Part shown: positions 57,060 to 64,000 of the stretch, piece after piece | Numbering within the stretch: the stretch's first letter is position 1 | How the letters are laid out: each line of letters starts with the position of its first letter | Origin: Gordionus sp. m RMFG-2023 | Taxonomy: Eukaryota > Nematomorpha > Gordioida > Chordodea > Parachordodidae | Direction of reading: 5' to 3' | DNA: 64,000 nucleotides | Assembly: GCF_954871325.1 (NCBI RefSeq) | Contig: NC_088779.1 | Span: 16,308,846-16,372,845 of the forward strand | Notes under the pieces: model-generated | Told to the model about the DNA's origin: nothing | The model's input: only the letters and a program-made list of their open reading frames with translations | Database searches by the model: none | Translations under genes and position numbers: made by a program

Positions 57060-58370
57060 AATCAAACGGCATTGTGAAACCTAGATTATTGGAAAACATA
57101 AAGGAAATTTATTAAGACATCTTAAACGGAAGCATCATAGGAAATTTATTGACATCTTAAACGGAAAAAATATTGATAAAGAAAAAAGAAAAAAAACCGA
57201 AATTTCTATTGTTTAACTACTAGCACTACCAAGAAGCATAATATCTCAATCTATTTAGTGGGAAAATATTTTGGGATGAATTTGTTACACTATGTCATCT
57301 AATAGTAGACTGCTTTCTATTGATCCCATTGCTAAAAGTTTAAAAATTTTTAAGATTATTTAAAAACTCATTTATAAAAATAGTGAATAAATAACCTTTT
57401 TTTAAACTAACTTAACAATAATTCATGAGATTATTATAGACTTTATTTTTTTTTAATAAATAGTAACCAGTTACGGCCATTTTAATTTTCATAGACATAT
57501 TGTTAGGTCAAGAAATTTTAGAAATAAAATTATTAGTGATATTAGTCATAAATTAATAAGCAACACGTATTGATAGAAGCATTTTAGGAATATATTCAAT
57601 ATATTATAGAAAATAATTTAAAATTACTAACTTTATCTATCCTGGAGTTGAAAGCTCTGCCAATACATAATTTCAAAAGTCAAAGAAGTTTTGCAAATTT
57701 ATGAAATAAATATATACTCGATAACGGCTGACAATGGTGGTCATAATATGCTCAAATTTATTGATATATTTAAAAAAAAATTAGATTGAAAATAAAAATT
57801 TTGATATAATAAATGATTCAATAATTTCTAGAAAAAATCGATGATAATATTACTAAAATATGTGATGTAAGTCGAGCATAACATTTTAGTTGGAATAAGA
57901 TACTATGCGCATATATTACAACTGGAATTCTTGATGATTTGAAGGAAAAAAACTAGGATCAATTATCATCAAAGTTAGATTAAGATATAAAAGCTAATAA
58001 CGTCTACCTATACGTATCAAATTAAGAAGATGAATGTTTTTCGTCATATTTGATTGTACCAGTAGACGGGATTCATTATAGAATATACTAAAAATTATTG
58101 ATTTAAGAACTTCGTGTTAATTTTTAAAATGGTATACCCTGGAATATTTATCGCTGACGAAGATTGGTAAACTGTAAAATGGTAGCTTCATTAAAGTCGC
58201 TAAAGGAAGCAAGCTTAATATTCAAAAAAGAGATTTGTCCAGGTAAATTTATAATTCAACTTCAAAAAATTGATTCTTTCTTATCACAAGACTTAATTTC
58301 AGCTCTCAACAAAAGGCAAAAAATGCTGATAAATAAATTTCTTCCTTATATCTAGATCCTAGTCTCTTTT
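57060..58370 (+). pseudogene. BED-finger hAT transposase of the outer element
   Basis: Near 57105-57145 GNLLRHLKRKHHRKF reads as a BED finger end; a short tandem duplication of 'GGAAATTTATT.(A)GACATCTTAAACGGA' follows. Near 57285-57330 FVTLCHLIVDCFLLIPLLK-like sequence and near 57725-57760 ITADNGGHNMLKFIDIFKKK ('TDN..NM.KA') are recognisable. The frame at 58164-58355 (KMVASLKSLKEASLIFKKEI, HFIIQLQK-like) is the following helical region. The C-terminal domain is not visible. Confidence 0.65.
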
Positions 58371-58458
58371 GAATGAAGAGGAATAATATAGCTATAAATT
58401 ATTTGTTGACGACATGGGAACATATTAAAAATTTTAAAGATAAAGCATTAAATATAAG

Positions 58459-60946
58459 TAGACATGTGCGCCGACAGCATTATCGGAGGCGGCGTTTCTT
58501 TTTTTAAAATGATCGGCTGGCGGCGGCGAATCGATTTAAACTCCGCCACAAAAATTGGCGGCAGCGGTGCGGCATCAAATATTTTTCTAGCTTAAATTTT
58601 TTTAATTAAAATTATAAATTCACTGGAAACACTTTTAAAATAAAATTTATGCTTTATTATGTTTATAACTATAATTTAATGGTTTTATTAAGTTATAATT
58701 ATCATGTATAAATATTATTTTATTTAGATTTATAATACATAATAATGATCTTTTAGAGTTCAGAGTGTGTCCAGCTATGGAAAATACACGCTTGCTGGGT
58801 GTGCTCATAGCTGGAACACACAAAACCTTTCTAGCTAATATTGAAAGTTTAGGAAGATCCAATGCTCTTATCTTTCAAATATCTAAGACATCTTTTATCT
58901 CTGAATTATAAGGCGAAAAGAATAACACTCTTTTTCTAAACTAGTTAAATAGTCTTGTTGTTCCAGTTTATTATTAAAACCCCTTACTTTCACCCCTGCC
59001 AATATTTAAGCTGAAATTTATAACATTAACTGAAACAAATGCATTAAAAAAACCCCTTTTATTAAATAATACCAAAAATTCATAATATAAAAATTCATAC
59101 CAAAATAAATAAACAAAAATTATACAAATTACATTGTGATGATCCACATTATTCCATATAATCAAGTTTTGAAGCAACTTCCATCGTTTCACATTGTTTA
59201 ATTCATCAGTGTAAGGCCGTAGAGAGTCAATAAAATATTGCTTACTAATTTTATGTATTTGACTTGTTGCCCGTTAATATTTTCTAATTATTTTTTGTTT
59301 TTAAATTATACAATTAATTTGATTTGGTAGTTTATTAACTTGACATATTGCACCGGAGTAATATTATTTTCCTTTAAATTTTCATTTACTATATTTATAA
59401 ATTGAAAACGAAGATCCAAATGTGCTCCTAACACCTAAGTAAAAAAATAAAACAAAGAGATATAATATAAAAAATGATTTTTGTATTTTAAAATACTACC
59501 TGAAGATCGGTTACTGGAAATCTATGATCAAATTTAGTAAGCATATTTTAGAGATGCTATGGGAGGACTATCATATTCTTTTACAATTAAATGATCAATT
59601 TCACTAAAAAATAATAAAAATAAATTTATAGTAACTCCTTTTTGGATGGATAAAAATTCAACAGTTTTTTTTACCAGAATCCATTTCTTATCTTTTATAG
59701 GGTCAGTTGTATCTTTTACATGGGTTTGAAAAATAACTTTAAATTTTTTTAGATATTTCTGTTTAGTTTGAGGCCACGACAGCAAACGGTTCTACCGTGG
59801 GATAAGGTGAGGGATCGGCAGAATTCGTGGGACCGGTTTTTAACTTTGTCATCATCCAGAGTAATTTTAGTAATTTAACTTTATTGTTAAAATGTTACAA
59901 TTTACAAAATAATTAAAAACTACGCACAATAAATTTTCATAAAAAAAAAATATCAATTTACATAAAAAAAAACACTAAAATAATTAATGATCAAAAATGT
60001 GTTTTGTTTTCAACCTTTATAATTTTTCAAACAAAAAGGAAAAAAAAAGTTGTTATTTAATCGCGATACAATCATTCATGATGGTAAGAACCAGTTTCAA
60101 ATGCAATATAAAAATAAGGTAAAATATATCAATTTCATAACAAAATAAAGGAAGATGGGAAAACAAAAGAAACAAGTAGAAAAAAAGAAATAAGTTGTAC
60201 GGGACAAAAGGGGGGGGGGAGGTAGAACATAACAATTTCTTCTTTACATGATAAGTCATGTTGATTTGAAAAAGATTTGATTGGATAACTAATTAAAAAT
60301 ATGACAAATATTTTTAAAATAATCAAAAAATTTACTCTGAAAATGAATAATTATTTTCATCCTCACCATCTTTAAAGACTTTATCTGTAGCATAGCAACA
60401 CTGGTTATCTTATTATTTGTGTCAATATTTAATATTATGGATCCAAAATGTTTCCATGCAAAAGAAGGTTTTGCTTGCAAGGATATACTATATTTTGTTA
60501 CAGGGTATTGCAATGTGCATCTAATATATTTGTTTTAGTCCTGCTATTTTTATATATGTTATAATGGCAACAAAATAAAAATCATTAATTAAAATTTCCT
60601 TTTATGATAAAAAATAAATTGTATATAACGAGTTGTAAATTGCATTATGGTTTTATTAAAAATATTTGAAGCATCAAAAATTAAAAGAATAAAATCTAGA
60701 ATAATATCAATACCTTTTCTATTTTAATGTCCTAATCCTATTTTATCTAGCACGTTGGTCACAGACCTGCCCAAAGTGAGCGAATATGTATTATATGGAT
60801 TGTTGCAAATCAAATTTATAGCAAATAATATTTATTGATTTTAAAAAATAAAATCGCATTTTTTAATAATTCAAAAAATATTTAATATTTTTCCTTTAAT
60901 TATAATTCATAAATATTATTTATAATACAGGCGGCGCACATGTCTA
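58459..60946 (-). mobile_element. hAT transposon, second insertion in the second nest
   Basis: A 2488-bp element starting TAGACATGTGCGCCG and ending CGGCGCACATGTCTA (15-bp inverted repeat), with the perfect duplication AATATAAG (58451-58458 and 60947-60954). GGCGGC motifs follow the left end. Transposase fragments are on the minus strand, 59785 down to 58647. Confidence 0.95.
58647..58862 (-). pseudogene. hAT transposase dimerisation domain
   Basis: The minus-strand frame reads LPKLSILARKVLCVPAMSTP, SKRVFSIAGHTLNSKRSLL, then KIIFIHDNYN. This is a good match to the 'P.LS.LARKVLCVPATSAPSERVFS.AG.T....RS.L......IIFIHDN' C-terminus of Ac-type hATs. One Glu of the usual SER triad has become Lys (SKR). 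Upstream pieces at 59785-59534 (KFKVIFQTHVKDTTDPIKDK) belong to its N-terminal part. Confidence 0.88.
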
Positions 60947-61459
60947 AATATAAGTAATTTGGAATAAATTTTTTGAAAAAGGACAAGAATATAATAAATT
61001 AGAAATGTTTCTAAGGTCCAAAGATAAAAAATAGAAACCCAGCAAAACTTACAAAAGGATGATATTCAGATACGTTCCAAAAGCTAGAACTAAACCGAAA
61101 CGGAACAATTTTTTAACCAGAACTGGAACGCAAAGATGCCCTTGTTCTGGGTCCCTGCTAAATGCTAACACATTTTAAATTGTGATACTTATTTTTTTGT
61201 TTTATTATTATTCAATATTTAAAATAGTTATTGGATAATTTTAAAAAGAAATGATAAAACACTAAAATATTAAAACAACTATATAAAAATATGTAAAAAT
61301 TTGTAAAATAACTAATTGAAAAATTTTGTTTATAAAATTTCTAAAAACAATTTTTCTTTAAATATAATATCATCTATACAAAAAATAATACTAAATAATA
61401 TATATTTACATATTATTTTATCAAATTTAATATAATCATAATCTTTAAAATTAAGCTTA

Positions 61460-61702
61460 CCCTTTCGCGCCCGGAATATTTCTTATGAACAAAAAATACT
61501 TGTACTTTGATATAATAAAATAATGATTTTGACATTTTGATATAATAAAATAATGATTTTGACAGGTTAATGATAAAATACGAAATATTAAATATTGTTT
61601 TATAAATTAATATCTCTAAGTAACAACCATTAGTTTCTTTAAATATAAAAATTAATTGATTAAAAATTTTGATGACAAATGATCTCGCTGGGCGCGAAAA
61701 GG
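61460..61702. mobile_element. MITE with CGCGCCC terminal repeats
   Basis: Inverted ends CCCTTTCGCGCCC (61460-61472) and GGGCGCGAAAAGG (61690-61702). The interior is AT-rich, with a 28-bp tandem duplication (TTGATATAATAAAATAATGA..., about 61507-61562). No target duplication could be fixed. Confidence 0.65.
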
Positions 61703-61844
61703 AAACCAAAATATTTATAATTTGAGCTTTGGATTTGGTCTTTTTCAATCCTCAGTTATTAAATAATTGTCATATTTTGAATAGGATTAAACAATTATAA
61801 TTAATACAAATGAGTATATTACTAAAACATAAATAATTCTTATT

Positions 61845-62157
61845 AGAGATCTGCAAAAGTAGGAAAATTGGGTTCGGGCTGCGTCGGGCCTTGGAAATAT
61901 TTTAAAATACATCTAAATATATCAATTTTATGTTAAATTTTTTATGTAAAATAAAAATATTTGATTTTATTTATAAAAACTAGACGCCATATATCATATA
62001 TCTTTTATTTTGTGTAATTATAAAAATGAATTTCTATATTTAAATAAATTAGGGCCAACCCGACAAAACCTTTTAAAAAGATTTTTGGTACTGGCCGGCA
62101 AATCTTTTATAAAATAATTTCGGGCGGGGTTGAAAAATTAGCCCCGAGGCAGATCAC
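61845..62157. mobile_element. Hobo-like MITE
   Basis: A 313-bp element with ends AGAGATCTGC and GCAGATCAC. The flanks TTCTTATT (61837-61844) and TTCTTAGT (62158-62165) match at seven of eight. GGGTTCGGGC/GGGCGGGG motifs lie near the ends; the centre is AT-rich. Confidence 0.72.
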
Positions 62158-62289
62158 TTCTTAGTGCAAATGCAATATTTTTTATTAAAAATAGTATAAT
62201 ATATAAATATTATGACTAAGAATTCATTATAATTACGTTTTGAATATAAAAATTTTATGACTAAGATCATATTAATAATATAGCAATTT

Positions 62290-62760
62290 TATAATTTGAA
62301 TTTATAAAGAGAGGTTTACTTTTCTCTGAGATTTGACTAATTCATCTAGAATCAAATATTTATCTAGAATAATCTCTTTATAAATATTTAATATTGCGAA
62401 TCCATTTAAACGGCTTTCACCGGTGCTATATCTTATTGGTTTTTAACCTTTTCAAAGTTGAAAAAGATTTCATTAGAGTAGGTGCTAATCGGTAAGGTAG
62501 CTAAAATAAAAGGCAATGTTTTGATATTAGGCAGAGAATCTAAAGTGCAATTATATGGAAAGGGCCTGCAAAGCATATTTTGGTCTCATACTTTATTCTG
62601 TCAAAATTTTTATACCACAGTTCGACATCACAAAGTAACTTATCATACAATCCTGATAATTCATCAGAATAAAACTCTGAGATTTTCTTAATATCCTCTT
62701 TCGTTTCAAGTGTATTTAGACTCAACGGGCAAATAAAAATAAAAGCTGTTTAAAATAAAA
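62290..62760 (-). pseudogene. hAT transposase remnant
   Basis: Minus-strand frame 62725-62540 includes ISEFYSDELSGLYDKLLCDV then ELWYKNF, matching the region before the dimerisation domain in ZMYM1-like hATs ('ELELWY'). Around 62500-62430 LPISTYSNEIFFNFEKVKN corresponds to 'LPV.TCS.ERSFS.LKR.K', with the usual Arg lost. Termini were not found. Confidence 0.65.
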
Positions 62761-62764
62761 TTGT

Positions 62765-63138
62765 GACTGATAAATCTTTCCTTTAATTGAAATATAAATG
62801 TATTAATAAGGGAAGTAAAAATATATATCTTATAAAAATCCTCAATCGTAAATGCATCAATATTTAAGCGATTGGACTATCTAGAAACTACTCTAGATTA
62901 AAATTTTTTAATCTAGAACATATTAGCGATCACCTTTACTTTCTCATTATATTTACCTAATTAAATGATTTTATTAAAATTTTTAAAACTATCTAATATT
63001 TTTTTTTTTTATTTTGTTAAAATTTTAATATTTATTTTTCGTAATTTAAAAAAAATCACATGTACATTATATTCGAAAAAATATATAGTTATAAATATTA
63101 TAAAATTTATATAACGCGATTAAAATTATATAAAATAT
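62765..63138. other. AT-rich sequence, nothing recognised
   Basis: No supportable feature. Confidence 0.5.
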
Positions 63139-63140
63139 AT

Positions 63141-64000
63141 CAGAGACCTGCAGAGGTACCATTTGCACGACCCGGCCCGATTTTAAATTTTTTAGGCCCG
63201 GCCCGGATATTTTTTTAAAAAATTTTTTACGGCCCGGCCCGGCCCGGCCCGGATTTAAAAATTTAAGGCCCAGCCCGGATATTTTTTTAAAAAAATTTCA
63301 GGCCCGGCTCGGAATTTTTAAAAATTATATTCGATCTGGTATATACAAAAATTCACCTATGAGGTATTTTACCATATTTTTCAGCGAGTATTATCGCTTA
63401 TTATTTAAAAAATACATGTAAAAAGCTAATATTTTGAGAATATTATATTGAATTTATAAAAATTATAAAACTGTTATTTATAAAAATGGATATATTGAGC
63501 ATATAATATATTTTATATTGCATTTATAAAAATAAAACTAATATTCATAAAAATGGTAATAATATTTGTCATATACTATATTTTATATTACATTTAAAAA
63601 AAATAAAACTAATATTTAATTTATAAAAATGGAAAATATTTTGAGAATATAATATATTGTATTTAATTTACTATTAAATTTATAAAATAAAAATAAATCG
63701 CTATTTAAAAAAATGCATGTATATAAATAGTATTTTGAAAATATAATCTAATTGCACAATATTAAATTTTTAATAAAAGAAGATAATTGTATTATATAAT
63801 ATTGTAAAAAAAATAATGAAAAATGTTGGATTAAAAACTTTCATGACTCAAGGTAAATATAATAAATGCAATAAATATTTGACAGTTTGAAAAGTAAAAA
63901 ACAAGCATGATTGACGAAACCCTATACTCAAGAAAGATATTAAAAATTCACAAATTATCATGAAGAAAGAGAAGCATATCTACCTTTTCAGGTTGAAGAT
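63141..64000 (-). mobile_element. Hobo-like hAT, inverted copy cut by the window edge
   Basis: Starts CAGAGACCTGCAGAGGTACC and continues as the reverse complement of 44650 down to about 43740, including the GGCCCGG blocks, the AT-rich segment around 63370-63620, and the C-terminal transposase end at 63900-64000. It is very similar to the 42864-44650 copy. Confidence 0.93.

Larger units (their letters stand above)
54581..61157 (+). mobile_element. Outer hAT of the second nest
   Basis: Starts CAGGGATATGGAACGGAAAT and ends TTGTTCTGGGTCCCTG. The flanks CTAAATAC (54573-54580) and CTAAATGC (61158-61165) match at seven of eight. Two younger hATs are inserted (54642-56849 and 58459-60946); without them the element is about 1.87 kb. 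Plus-strand transposase remnants lie at about 57060-58370. Confidence 0.85.

Noticed and set aside
60053-60513. Overlapping minus-strand frames with hydrophobic stretches
   Set aside because: They are inside the hAT at 58459-60946, are T-rich by composition, and show no family match.
1-64000. tRNA, rRNA or bacterial-type operon structure
   Set aside because: No cloverleaf, rRNA core sequence or run of adjacent intact genes was seen; introns and element types are eukaryotic.

Overview
The window is about 64 kb of very AT-rich animal nuclear DNA, almost all of it dead mobile elements. The evidence for an animal host is one spliced gene on the minus strand. It is the N-terminal part of a protein phosphatase with EF hands (PPEF/rdgC family), with an IQ motif, GT-AG introns and the GDxHG metal-binding motif of PPP phosphatases. 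Five exons are visible (37702 down to 22642) and they join in frame to 209 residues. Three introns are only 40-42 bp, but the fourth is 14.3 kb and packed with repeats. The rest of the gene is not visible and probably lies beyond the left edge. The species cannot be named from this sequence; a compact-intron invertebrate fits best. No rRNA, tRNA or CRISPR array was recognised.

Left third (1-22.6 kb). A hAT remnant and a LINE fragment come first. Then a single old hAT element (about 3243-18395, flanks matching 6 of 8) has been blown apart by later insertions. These are a hAT at 4206-6771, itself carrying a MITE at 5133-5993; a hAT at 6871-8935, carrying a GGCCCGG-type MITE; and a Ty3/Gypsy fossil at about 8990-17505. 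The fossil in turn carries a hAT at 9979-14745, and that hAT holds a foldback element (10163-13020) with 25-bp tandem arrays in its arms, plus a hobo-like MITE. Satellite-like repeats fill 18.6-21.1 kb.

Middle (22.6-38 kb). This is the phosphatase gene. Its giant intron holds a large palindromic element (about 23.75-27.18 kb), a GC-richer retroelement fragment with RNase H-like sequence, and a second Ty3/Gypsy fossil (28582-36376). The 3' LTR of that fossil is split by a 2983-bp hAT with perfect 8-bp target duplications.

Right (38-64 kb). Six fragments of one LINE family lie across the window (five plus strand, one minus), all from the RT or C-terminal region. One of them has a hobo-like hAT inserted into its RT region. 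A second nest at 54581-61157 is a hAT holding two younger hATs, each with perfect 8-bp duplications. A second foldback element with tandem-array arms lies at 53122-54442. The window ends inside an inverted copy of the hobo-like hAT.

Nothing here works as an operon or a set of cooperating genes. The organising principle is repeated hAT insertion, and most nesting claims rest on terminal repeats plus target-site duplications that can be read directly.
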